Assembly: GCA_035610365.1 (NCBI GenBank)
Contig: CM069439.1
Coordinates: 23,759,533-23,823,532, forward strand
Reading direction: 5' to 3'
DNA from: Aquatica leii
Taxonomy: Eukaryota; Arthropoda; Insecta; Coleoptera; Lampyridae
Length of the DNA stretch: 64,000 nt
In this document: positions 53,401-62,519 of the stretch, in pieces
How the letters are laid out: the number at the start of each line of letters is the position of its first letter
Position numbering within the stretch: position 1 is the first letter of the stretch
Notes under the pieces: model-generated
What the model was told of the DNA's origin: nothing
The model's database searches: none
What the model saw: only the letters and a program-made list of their open reading frames with translations
Translations under genes and position numbers: made by a program

Positions 53401-56400
53401 AAAAAACAGCGCCATGAGAATGTTCCAATCGAGTGTTTGGCGAAATTTTATTTGAAGAAAGCCGGGTTTATGCGTACATTCAAAACAAGCATAACCATGG
53501 ATGAAACAAGAGTCCATTACTTACATCTAAGACGAAAAAACAGTCAAAATAATCAACTGAGGAGAGAACGAAAAGGTTTGACTTCAAATTTAAAAAAGTT
53601 TCCGGTCAATGGTTATTATGAGGAACTATTGCACATTGCTAGGAAAAATATATCGAGCTTAAATCAGACTATAGTCTACTCAACAAGTTAAAAAACCTGT
53701 TAATTCTTGTTACTGCGAATTAAAATACGTGCGATATCTCGTTGGATCCGTTATGACCTCTAGAAAAATGTGTAGAAATTTCAAACCCGCAAACAATTGC
53801 AAAAGTTATAAACAATCAAAGATTAAAAAAAAAGATGCACTTTTTTGGAAATGACTCAAAAACTACTGGTGCTAGAGAAATTTTGCAAGAGGAGGAAATT
53901 TGCGAAAAAAAAATGTCGACTCTCGGAACTTGAGCTCGCTCGATCGTTAATAGTTTTTATTTAATGTTGAAAATAGAGTTCCGGTGCCTTAAAACCGGTC
54001 GTTAATTACAAAAATAATTTTTTGTTGTATTAAATATTAATTTAAAAATTAGTCATTAGACAAAAATTTCCGTCAAATAATTTTTTCGTGTATTTTTCAT
54101 TAAATATTGTTGAGTAATGAATTTTTTTTAAACTCTCATTTACATTTCAAGTTCAATAACTGTTAAACAAAATGTCTTAAAATTATTTCGCTTCGTGGAG
54201 ACCTTTTGGTAACTATACTAAATGAAGTTGTCAGTATGCGGTATTTATAATTGTTAGTATCTATTAGTTATGAATAATTTAAGCGACAAAATAATTAAAA
54301 ACGGCAAAAAGGGGTTACAAGTTTTTTTTAAATTTGATTGTTGTCACTGTTTATAGATAGTAAACAACTATAACATGATCATTAATTTTAATTTTTTCAG
54401 CAATTTGTTTAAAAATTTTTTTTGAAACAAATGGAATTACAAATTTTTGAAATTTTCTTTGCATATACGTAGTTTGTTGAACAAGATCATGATTTACCAA
54501 AAAAAATTTTTTTTAAATATTTTGTAATTATTTAAAAACTACTTTTTCATTTTTATATTGTTTAAACAATAAATTAAAAAAAAAAATCATAATTTACGGT
54601 TCCCTACAAAATAAAAAAAAATTGTTTTTTAAATTCATATTCTATTTGTTTGTTAAATAAACATTTTTTTATAAACAATTATAAAATGTTAACATTTTTT
54701 TTCCAGGTAAAGAAAAAAATTACAAAAACAACGATATGTAATATGCAAAAAAATTAATTCTTTTACAATTTTTATAAACAAATGCGTATAACTTATGAAC
54801 AACAATAGCTACAAAATTGTTGTTAGGTTCATTTGAAAGATAAATTTATAGTCTATAAAGTTTTCTTGAATGTCCATAACCGTATCTATAATAGTTTCAA
54901 AGATATAGCCATTAATAGATAAACAAATAGAATGTCCATTTCAGGTTTAGTATAAGTAAGTATAAGAAAATAAAAAATGCTGTAAAAAATTTAAAAAAAT
55001 TAGTTTTTGCATATTATTATTAATTTTTTCTTCCCCTGAAAAAAAATATAAAAATATTCTATATTTGTTTATTTAAACCGATAAAATATGAATAAGAAAA
55101 AAAATTTTTTCTTGGATTTTGTAGAGAACCGTAAATTATAATTTTTAAAATAAAAATCTTTTCTTAATATATTTTTAAACAATATAAAAATGAAAACTAG
55201 TTTTTCAACTAAACCATGATCTTGTTCAACAAACTGTAAACATTTTTTTTCCAAAATATGTAATTATTCCATTTGTTTAAAAAATGTTTTAAACAAATCG
55301 CTGAAAAAAATTTAAAGTAATGATCAGGTTATAGTTGTTTACTATTTGAAAACAGTGCCAACAATTTTTTTTTAAAATTTTGTAACCCCTTTTTTGCCTT
55401 TTTTTAATTATTCTATTGCTTAAATTATTCATAACTAATAGATAATAACATTTAAAAAGACTGCATGCTGATAACTTTATTTAGTATAGTTGCGAAAAGA
55501 TCTCCACGAAGCGAAATAATTTTAAGACCTTTTGTTTAACAGTTATCGAACTTGAAATGTAGATGAGACAATAGCTTCATTTAATAAAAAATGCAAGAAA
55601 CATTTTTTTATCGACGGAAATTTTTTCTTGCGTCTAACACGAAATTTTTTTTTTAATTTTTAAATTAGTATTTAACCCTATTTTCAACATTAAATAAAAA
55701 CTGTTAACAATAGAGTTCTGGGACGTTTTTCTTTGGAAATTTCCTCCTCTTTAAGAATTTGCTTGCAAAATTCCTCTAGCACCAATCGTTTTTGACCGGT
55801 GTGAAGTTAGCCACGGATCTAGCCATAGAAATTTACTTTGAATTTAATGCCAATATAAAGCCTTTAAACATTTCGAAATGAAAGTTATAATATAAATGTA
55901 GGCTACAAACATGATTTAATGTATTTATATAATTTTTATTAAAAATAATAACAATTTCAATAAACATGTATTTAAACAAGTAATTGTAATAGTGTAATTT
56001 TTACAAACATAGTCATCTTTGATTTTTTTGAAAATTCGTTTATAATTAGATTAAACAATAATTAATAACATAATAAAAAATTACGATGTGGTCATTTCTT
56101 AAAAAAAAAATATTTTACGTCGAAGTTGCAGCAATGCTCAGCTTACATTTCCGTATAAACAAACGCAATTTTCATAAAGATAGTCATTTCTGATTTTTCT
56201 GCAAATTCGTTTATAATTAGATTATACAATTATTAATAACATATTAAACAATTACGATGTGGTCAATTCTTAAAAAAAAAGTTATTTTACGTCGAAGTTG
56301 CAGCAATGCTCAGCTTACATTCATTAAACAAATAGCCACCTGCAGTAGAAGCCCACCTGCGGCGTTGTTTTCACAACTTATTCTAATGTCGAGGTTAGTT

Positions 56401-59400
56401 TAGTGTTGTACATGACGAGTGATACTTGTGAAATCTGAATATTTTTCTATTGTAACGAGTTAGTTTATTTGAAATTGAATCGTAGGGAATAAATAATACT
56501 CCAATAGACACCGATCATCTGTAAGGTATCTATATTTTGTATTTATTCGTTGATTATCTCAATTTTTTGTGACGCGGTACATATTTGTACCAGCAGTGAT
56601 TTTTGACGGTACCTATTTGTACCATCAGGTTTATAGATGAATGTGTTTTTAGAATTATTATGGCCCAAAAACGAGCACTGACACAAAAGGAGGTGGAATA
56701 TGCCGCTGAACACTTATCAGATTAAGATGTATCAGATGAGGACGAAGACCCATATTCAGCTGGGTCAACCGATGATTATGAGCCTGGCAGTGACAGTGGA
56801 TCAGAGAGTGACCTAGAAGATAATGTTTTGCTAGCCCGAGAAACTTTAGTTAGTGAAACGGACAATGAGATGAGCGATGCGGAAGAAAATTTAGTAAATG
56901 AATCGACAATCCAAACGATTTCTAGTGAAGGGTGTCGTATTTTAGACTGTGTATTTCCAACCGAAAACTTTGTTCCGGCAAAAACTCTTCCATCAGGTAG
57001 AAATTGCAAAGTGAATGAAGATATATTGTAAGCTTTTAGCCCACTGCAAATTTTTCATAAACTTATTCCTCACTCACTTTACTTACAAATTATTGAAAGT
57101 ACAAATCAACGCTTGAATATAATGAACAAGGGCAAAAAACATAAGGCGAAACTCACTGATAAAGCCGAAGCTAAAAAATTGTTGGGATATATATTTATAA
57201 TGTCTTACAATAAACTGCCTGGACTTAAGCACTATTGGGGTGGAAAAGAATCTCTAAGCAATCGTGCAATCGAAAAAGCAATGTCCCGAGACAGATTTAT
57301 GACACTAGTTTCAAAAATTTATTTTGCTTCGCTGAAGAAACCACCAAATCCATCAAAATCTTACTATATTGATGAGCTCATGTCCTGCCAGAAGCATACA
57401 TTTTCAAAATGTCGCCAAGATAGTGTATATCAAAGCATCGATGAGAGTATGACTAAATTCAAAGGACGTTCGACTCTAAAGCAGTACATGCCACTCAAGC
57501 CTACAAAACGAGGAAGAAAGTTATGGCTTCGATGTGATGCCCAGTCTGGCTATATATACGATTTGAATGTCTATTGTGGCAAACAAGCTTCTACTCCAAT
57601 AAATCAAGATTCACTAACCCTTGGGGAAAAAGTTGTGAAATCTCTTGCGTCCACAATCAAAGAGAAAGATGTGGTGCTCTGTTTTGACAGATTTTTTACT
57701 AGTGTTCATTTATTGGAAACATTGAACTTTGCTGCATTAGGAACATGCATGTCAAACCGCTAAAATGTCCCAACAATGAAGGATAAACTGCAGCGTGGAC
57801 AGTTCACGTTTCGATGTACTAAGAGTGGGTTATTATGTACTAAATGGCAGGACACAAAGGAAGTTATTATGATAAGTAATTGCCACAAACCTAATATGAC
57901 AATTTCTAAAAAAAAACAAAAACCGGGGAACGGCAAGTTATTGAATGCCCAGAAGTTGTATCATTTTATCGTCAGAAAATGGGTGGAGTTGACAGAGCAG
58001 ATCAATTTGTAGGCTTATACGATCATGATAGTCAAATAAATGGTGGAAAAAAGTATTTTACACTTGCCTAAACATGGCTGCTGTAAATAATATACAATGA
58101 CCTGAGACGCGAAAATAAAATAAAACCTCTCCTTTCTTTTCTCGTAAGACTCGCAGAAGAACTGATAGCTGAGGGCATTCAAAATACTTCCTTACCACTT
58201 CCTAAAAGAGGACCTCCAAATAAAAAGAGGAAAATGTACGGTACGGTACCCTTGCACCTTCCTGTGGAAGGACAGACAAGAAGAAGATGTTCAAGGTGTA
58301 CTGAGCAGAAACGTCAGAAGCGGACCAAGACAATTTGCCAGAAATGTAATATTCCTTCGTGTAAGGATTGCTTCATGTTGTACCACGTAAAATAGCAATT
58401 AGTTGGCTCTATTAGTGTGCAATAAATAATATTTTTAAATGATTGCAGAATTATTTTACACCTGGTGGTACACATTTGTACCACATAAAAACCCTGTTGG
58501 TACATATGTGTACCAACCGCCCCCCCCCCTCCTACCTAGAGGCAATTTTTCTATTATTTTTTTTTATATATATTTATTTATAGGCAAATTAACAAAATCG
58601 TAACTCGTTACTAATCTTTAAAATAATATTTACATCCAGGGACGAAAAGGTTAAATACATGTTTATTGAAATTGTTTTTATTATTTTTAATAAAAATTAT
58701 ATACAAATATATTAAATCATGTTTGTAGCGTACATTTATATTATAACTTTCATTTCGAAATCTTTAAAAGCTTTATATTGGCATTAAATTCAAAGTAAAT
58801 TTCTATGGCTAGATCCGTGGCTAACTTCACACTGGTTCGTTTTTGAGTATATTCCAAAAAGTAGACTCCTTTTATGAATCTTTAATTCTTTATAACTTTT
58901 ACAATTGTTTATGTGCGAGTTTGAAATTTCTGCACATTTTCCTAGACGTCATAACGAATCCAACGAGCTATCGCAAGTATTTTAATTCGCAGTAGCAAGA
59001 ATCAATTTCTTGGCTAGACTATCTATGTAAAGAAATAAAAATATTTTATTTTAAATTTATTCTGTTCTTTGTGAGATCGGGTAGTTTTAAAGGCTTTATA
59101 TTGGCATTAAATTCAAAGTAAATTTCTATGGTTAGATCCGTGGCTAACTTCACGCCGTTTCGTTTTTGAGTATATTCCAAAAAGTAGACCCCTTTTTTTG
59201 AATCTTTAATTCTTTATAACTTTTACAATTGTTTATGTGCGAGTTTGAAATTTCTGCACATTTTCCTAGACGTCATAACGAATCCAACGAGCTATCGCAA
59301 GTATTTTAATTCGCCGTAGCAAGAATCAACTTCTTGACTAGATTATCTATGTAAAGAAATAAACATATTTTGTTTTAAATTTATTCTGTTCTTTGTGAGA

Positions 59401-61141
59401 TCGGGTAATTTTGGAAGTGCGCTCGTAAATTACATAATCGCAGTATTTCATTTAACTATAAATATTAAAACCACAAAAAAAGTCTACAGTAAATTAAGAA
59501 ACCGCTATCCGATTAAATAAATGTCACCAGGTTAACATAATAGCTAAAAAGACTATTAACCCAGTTAAAAATAAAACAATCAAAATATATCTTCTACATA
59601 CTCATAAACTATAATCGCTATGCAAATAATTTAAACAAATAGTTAATGTAGTTGTGAAATCAGAGGCTTTTAAAACCGGAATCTTGAGAAAAAGCAAGCA
59701 ATTGAAAGGCTTAAGTAGGAGAAATGTTCGCTACTTCAGTTCTAATTTGACTATCTAATCCCAAAAGTCTATTTTAGTATAAATGCTATCCCAGAACTAT
59801 TTCCAGAAAATGTCAAAGTTCCTCAATTCTCATACACCCCAGTAACAAAATGGCTCTTCTCCATATAATTCCAACAATTATTCTCTGTTACCAATCCTTC
59901 TGTTTTCGGGTATTTGAAGCTATGTAGATTTCCCAATTTTATTGAAATTTCAATGGTCACATTCCAAACAAAAAAATAGCGTTATCAGTTAGTATATGAT
60001 TGGATAGATCACGAAAAATTGAGTGTTACCTATAGGATCCTGTCAAAGAATTCCCAGAGCTCAATAGATAACTTAAAAGAGCACCTAGGAAAAATTGACC
60101 AAACACGTTTCTTCGTCCCGTGAGAATGAGTTAATGACAACCTTTCTCAGAATAAAATGAGTTAGAAACTCATTTGAATCGTTCAAACTTCTGTAACAAG
60201 ACGAGACACGTTGCAGAACAGATAGAACCTTGTGATTATCACAATAGGTTCGGTTGACAATCGCGATAAGATTAAGTTACCTCAAAGTTAGGACTATGAG
60301 AGTGGTATATATACCAAAGATTGATAGGTCAGACTACTACAGACAATCGTTTGTACTAAAAAGAGCAGTACTTAATTACTAACTACTAACACAGTAAATA
60401 GTAAAACTCGGAAACTAAAGATAATCTTATTCATGTCAACAGCAACGAGAACAACGCCCGCCGCTGCAATATACGAGACGAAAACAAGTTCAGTGTACAG
60501 AGAAAAACAAGAATCTACAGAAGAAAACATAACTACAAGTGTAATAAACCAAGCAAAAGTCCATTTTAAAAATGTTGCATAAAACAAAAATATGTTTACT
60601 GTTTTTTATCATTTTTATGTAAGATCTGTTGATTGTTTTGATAGTGTATCTATTTACAAAAATGTAATACAATCAGCACATCCTATAAAAACTGTCGCTT
60701 CTTACCATAAAAGGCTTAGATATTAAAACGACTTCTGATTTAACTACAAATCTAATGCTTAACATCAAATCCTAAGTAAACAAGGTATTATTTGAAAACA
60801 TATGGTCTTATAAATCTCAATGAGAGAGCTTTTGTGTTAATCTGGAGTATAACGAAGATATAATAAATACATAAACTTTGACGTGGGCCATAGTAACGAC
60901 AAAAAAAATTTATAATACCTTATACTAAAAAAAAAATACAAATCCCATTTGATGTACAAAAGAGAAATGGGTAATATATGATTAAATATTACGAAAAAGA
61001 TAATAGTTCAAAAGACAATTCTTTCGCAAAAAAGTAATTTACCTGATAATGTTGTGGCGGTACACCTGGAGCTACTCGTTGTGCATTAGCATAAAATAGT
61101 AAAGCTTCTAATAAGCACAATGCAATACATAAATTCCTCAT
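38310..61141 (-). CDS. MCFD2: MCFD2-like EF-hand secretory protein, whole gene with alternative terminal exons
   Basis: In vertebrates MCFD2 is a luminal EF-hand protein that works with the lectin LMAN1 as an ER-to-Golgi cargo receptor. Coding exons in transcript order: 61141-61043, 47594-47481, 47436-47333, 47286-47138, then 38735-38560 (213 residues) or 38452-38310 (202 residues). All junctions are GT-AG and phases close at 642 or 609 nt. Seen: signal peptide, Gln/Pro-rich then His/Gly-rich linker, EF-hand 1 in [20 protein letters not shown] (close to the SPQELQLHYFKMHD block of human MCFD2), and EF-hand 2 from either end exon. It runs convergently to nAChR alpha6, with 2.3 kb between stops. 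A CGREF1-type paralogue is the main alternative name. Confidence 0.9.
38560..38735 (-). CDS. MCFD2: MCFD2-like terminal exon A (EF-hand 2, version A)
   Basis: 176 nt, acceptor gctatag, stop TGA at 38562-38560. Completes GAT with the previous exon and encodes [20 protein letters not shown], a helix, the canonical loop [12 protein letters not shown], then [14 protein letters not shown]. No AATAAA is seen between its stop and exon B, so its transcripts may run on through exon B. A weak donor-like gtatgt follows the stop. Confidence 0.9.
39040..39385. repeat. diverged tandem duplication, about 225 bp
   Basis: 39040-39180 and 39265-39380 share 'aattccc', 'accag..acg', 'aggctaaactg(g/a)agca', 'gcataacct(c/t)tag' in the same order. 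Non-coding, within an intron of the MCFD2-like gene. Confidence 0.4.
40620..41575 (+). pseudogene. Tc1-like transposase relic in element 1
   Basis: Plus strand. Reads [20 protein letters not shown] then [14 protein letters not shown] in the HTH region, then degenerate [31 protein letters not shown], and SMPRRL.KF near 41497. The order (VvFSDE.kF, vwR, SMPrRl) fits a DD34E Tc1 transposase. The same pieces occur in element 2. Confidence 0.6.
42310..43225 (+). pseudogene. second Tc1-like transposase relic nested in element 1
   Basis: Plus strand. N-terminal [35 protein letters not shown]-terminal: [56 protein letters not shown]. These are the Tc1 blocks 'A..lie.G.Sq..vA..l', 'mhDnArpHtA', '[15 protein letters not shown].Kr' and '..i.SMp.R......'. 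The middle is broken by stops. It is followed directly by an R1-type repeat. Confidence 0.8.
43226..44301 (+). repeat. dispersed repeat R1 family, copy 2 (split by the GC-rich foldback element)
   Basis: 43226-43299 carries the first part ('ttgttaggaagaatt', 'catacgtac') and 44130-44301 the continuation ('ctgttaaaaatggcgg', 'ccataccaaatttcaagtt'). The order matches the uninterrupted copies at 2985 and 44497. Confidence 0.65.
43300..44129. mobile_element. 830-bp foldback element with GC-rich GGGCGC-repeat ends
   Basis: About 150 bp at the left (43300-43450) and 110 bp at the right (44020-44129) are inverted copies built of 15-17 bp units such as 'gggcgcgaggacaata' and end inward with 'ggacaaagtatacaac'. 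The centre is AT-rich and non-coding. The flanks 'cgtacaaaatt' (43289-43299) and 'cgtaaaaaatt' (44130-44140) look like a 9-11 bp target duplication in a repeat that is continuous elsewhere. Mutator-like elements make 9-bp duplications, but no transposase is present to decide. Confidence 0.75.
44497..44870 (+). repeat. dispersed repeat R1 family, copy 3
   Basis: Full-length counterpart of copy 1: 'ttgttaagaagaatt', 'catacgtac', 'ctgttaaatatggcgg', 'ccataccaaacttcag', 'acacacagacagacac', 'gaccttgaaacgtaaaatta', 'gcgatcgc', 'ctttccttatagga'. Confidence 0.65.
45038..47137. other. unassigned intronic sequence of the MCFD2-like gene
   Basis: A 75-codon frame (45340-45567) and a Cys-containing stretch near 46060-46150 suggest an old decayed transposon, but no family can be named. 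A fragment at 46530-46560 shares 'attttatgctgacatttata' with the repeat outside the DUF4817 transposon. Confidence 0.4.
46391..46428. repeat. perfect 16-bp hairpin
   Basis: 'ggttggttaaatagac' (46391-46406), a 6-base spacer, then its exact reverse complement (46413-46428). Confidence 0.9.
47138..47286 (-). CDS. MCFD2: MCFD2-like EF-hand 1 exon
   Basis: 149 nt, acceptor gtttttag and donor gtatgt. Encodes [16 protein letters not shown], then [20 protein letters not shown] and [14 protein letters not shown]. Loop [12 protein letters not shown] has acidic or Asn ligands at positions 1, 3, 5, 9 and 12, so calcium binding is expected. The match to human MCFD2 is strongest here. Confidence 0.94.
47333..47436 (-). 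CDS. MCFD2: MCFD2-like His/Gly-rich exon
   Basis: 104 nt, acceptor ggtattag and donor gtaaat. Encodes [20 protein letters not shown] followed by [14 protein letters not shown]. The HGHGHGHH stretch could bind metal ions, but that is only inference. The C-terminal part leads into the HI.EHL segment that precedes EF-hand 1 in MCFD2. Confidence 0.88.
47481..47594 (-). CDS. MCFD2: MCFD2-like Gln/Pro-rich exon
   Basis: 114 nt, phase 0-0, acceptor ttaatcag and donor gtaagt. Encodes 38 residues almost entirely Gln, Pro and Tyr ([16 protein letters not shown] then a Q run). The CAA/CAG run is a triplet microsatellite, so its length may be polymorphic. Being symmetric, the exon can be skipped without a frame change. 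Confidence 0.85.
49195..50990 (+). pseudogene. Tc1-like transposase relic in element 2
   Basis: N-terminal part (49195-49500) parallels 40620-41060 of element 1. C-terminal part: [34 protein letters not shown], then [20 protein letters not shown] near 50920-50985: the 'SPDlNpIE.lW', 'W..I' and 'SMPrRl..vi...GghT.Y' blocks of Tc1 transposases. Broken by stops, with a large non-matching middle. Confidence 0.65.
51131..51463. repeat. 166-bp tandem duplication
   Basis: 51131-51296 and 51297-51463 are nearly identical ('agtttttttatgtagttaca' through 'tttcacggtgactgt'). The high identity shows a duplication much younger than the element it sits in. Confidence 0.85.
52215..53160. other. unassigned intronic sequence
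   Basis: Near 52255-52350 a short plus-strand frame ([27 protein letters not shown]) resembles the last residues of insect LINE reverse transcriptases ('..R..DRvRNe.ir'). Otherwise nothing recognised. Confidence 0.3.
53160..53690 (+). pseudogene. mariner-like transposase fragment
   Basis: Plus strand. Reads [20 protein letters not shown] then, after a frameshift, [20 protein letters not shown] and [11 protein letters not shown]: the mariner blocks '.iL...l.mrKlcARwVP', 'f...ivT.DEtWvhhy' and 'ngeYY..lL'. Central and C-terminal parts are lost. Confidence 0.7.
56011..56325. repeat. 171-bp tandem duplication
   Basis: 'agtcat(c/t)t(t/c)tgatttttt' through 'gcaatgctcagcttacatt' occurs at 56011 and again at 56182. 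Within the 3-kb element, next to its left inverted repeat. Confidence 0.75.
56576..58514 (+). mobile_element. piggyBac-like element relic 2 with paired palindromic ends
   Basis: Left: ggtacatatttgtacc (56576-56591) and ggtacctatttgtacc (56608-56623). Right: ggtacacatttgtacc (58467-58482) and ggtacatatgtgtacc (58499-58514). The start-to-start spacing is 32 bases on both sides and the motifs are followed inward by 'a(t/c)cagg', so the ends form a roughly 55-bp terminal inverted repeat. The clear TTAA expected for piggyBac is not evident at the edges. Confidence 0.75.
56660..58395 (+). pseudogene. piggyBac-like transposase relic 2
   Basis: ATG at 56660 ([20 protein letters not shown]), an acidic N-terminus, then [20 protein letters not shown], the first catalytic Asp in [20 protein letters not shown], the second in [16 protein letters not shown], the third in [18 protein letters not shown] (other frame), and a C-terminal Cys-rich finger [14 protein letters not shown]...[19 protein letters not shown]. 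Full length for the superfamily and all three Asp kept, but three in-frame stops (after HLSD; 57029-57031; 57761-57763) and a frameshift at an A9 run near 57909 make it inactive. Confidence 0.9.
58766..59412. repeat. 323-bp tandem duplication across the foldback/3-kb element junction
   Basis: 58766-59088 and 59089-59412 match closely, from 'aaagctttatattggcatt' through 'tttgtgagatcgggta'. The duplicated unit contains the end of the 3-kb element, its target site and the outer arm of the foldback, so it arose after that insertion. Confidence 0.85.
59413..61042. other. intron of the MCFD2-like gene, nothing recognised
   Basis: AT-rich; no coding pattern or repeat was identified. Confidence 0.5.
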
Positions 61142-61160
61142 ATTTGAATAATTTTGATAC
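61043..61160 (-). CDS. MCFD2: MCFD2-like exon with start codon and signal peptide
   Basis: ATG at 61141. Encodes [20 protein letters not shown], a classic signal peptide ending in A-N-A, then [13 protein letters not shown]. It ends in phase 0 at donor gtaaat. 99 coding nt plus 19 nt of UTR. Confidence 0.88.
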
Positions 61161-61309
61161 CTGAAATTAAAGTACTATCAACAATATAAGTTAACATCTG
61201 TTTTTTAATAACAACGTAAATAAACACATTAAAATCTTTTTATAAATTAAAATTACTTCTAGATAAAGTAAGTAAGAATGTTGAGTATATTTTATATAAA
61301 ATTACGTAC

Positions 61310-61400
61310 CTTCAGCGAAATACTATTAAATTCAAACAACACGTAGACAAGTCACCGAGTATAACCTACTGTATCAAGGTTGACAGATTAAACGAATCGG
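61310..61400 (-). other. 5' UTR exon of the MCFD2-like gene (upper end approximate)
   Basis: On the minus strand a good donor (gaag|gtacgt, exon edge 61310) lies just upstream of a good acceptor (ttaatttcag, exon edge 61160), and 19 bases of UTR precede the ATG at 61141. This suggests a short first intron (61161-61309) within the 5' UTR. The transcription start is not determinable; 61400 is a guess. Confidence 0.5.
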
Positions 61401-62519
61401 CATGGAAAGACACGTTAATAATATAGTTTGCGGCGTTGCCAAATCGTAAATTAAGTTACATAAGGACATCAATTTTCCATTTAGTGTTCTTTGATTTCAC
61501 TTTCCCTTTCATTTTTCTACGCATTTTTAGTTAATTCGAATTTACAAATTAAACTCATATTAGCTAACATTTCTCAACAAGCGATTATTTTAAACAATTA
61601 ATGTGTGCATTTTTTAAATTAGCCGCTTATCAAAAACGTTTCGTCAGTCCGGCATTTCATCTTTGTTCTCCTTGAACTGCAAAAATATTTATATTGCTAC
61701 TTTTTTATAGTTTCGTAGTTTCTAAATTTATCTAAACTTATCATTAAACGATTTTGTTCATTGTGATCTTTTGAATAAGATAAATTGTGCGTTCTGTTCT
61801 TTGTATAACCATACTCTCTAATGTCATGGCGTTCCTTCGTGTGTTTACTTGCCCGATTCAAGTCTTCGCAAACTTCTTAACTAATCCCGCTTACGCTGTT
61901 TCTTGAGTTGATTCATAATTCCTTCACCAGTTGTCCAAATTTCCAATTACGCTGAAGCCTCAACTGTCTTCCAAATAACACCATTGACGATGTATATATG
62001 TACCGTAAATTCTTGTATAAATATCCGATGGGCCAACCTAAACAGATTTATTTGCTCAGCATGATGTGCGAAAACTACTTTCGATGAAAAGTATATTTTG
62101 AAATATATATTTATTTCCATACTCAGTTTTTGGAAATAATCCCACCGTATTCACTGTAAGCAATGACCCGGGTTGCATAGTCTCATCAAAGCATTTTGGT
62201 ACCCGCTTGGTTCATTACTTGTGTCTCAAGTTTTGCATTTTCGGCACCATTTTTTACATATTCTTTGCAATTAGCTCGATAAAACCTTTCTCGCATTTTC
62301 TAAAAAGTTCGTTTCAGACCAAAACAACGACCAAAGAAGACTCGTCATGCAAATTATGTAAAAGCTTCAAATACGCTATAGTCCTTGGTACCAACAGCAG
62401 AGACTGTTGTTGCCCACATTTGATATCTTCTTTGATACACAGTCTTCTAACTTTAGTAAACAGCTACCCAACCAAAACCAAATCGCGTGTTTATTACATT
62501 ACTTTTACGTTATCCCACA
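61401..62519. other. upstream flank of the MCFD2-like gene
   Basis: Expected to hold the promoter; no core element could be fixed. A plus-strand open frame at 62207-62653 overlaps the Gypsy fragment antisense and is not taken as a gene. Confidence 0.4.

Larger units (their letters stand above)
55796..58836. mobile_element. 3.0-kb inverted-repeat element inserted in foldback copy 2
   Basis: Flanked by a perfect 10-bp direct repeat 'tcgtttttga' (55786-55795 and 58837-58846). Terminal inverted repeats of about 190 bp: 'ccggtgtgaagttagccacg' and onward against 'cgtggctaacttcacactgg'. Contains a 171-bp tandem duplication and a piggyBac relic. Its own transposase is not recognised; a 9-10 bp duplication hints at a Mutator-like origin. 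Confidence 0.7.
53695..59005. mobile_element. foldback element copy 2 (interrupted)
   Basis: Left arm 53695-54760, one core unit (about 54760-55060), right arm 55070-55795, continuing at 58847-59005. Outer ends pair: 'gcgaattaaaatacgtgcga' (53715) against 'tattttaattcgcag' (58980). Same family as 29985-35075, but with a single core unit. The right arm is split by the 3-kb element below. Confidence 0.65.

Noticed and set aside
56828..57031. Possibility that the piggyBac relic is a domesticated host gene
   Set aside because: Three in-frame stops and a frameshift interrupt the catalytic protein, so it is a dead transposon copy rather than a maintained gene.
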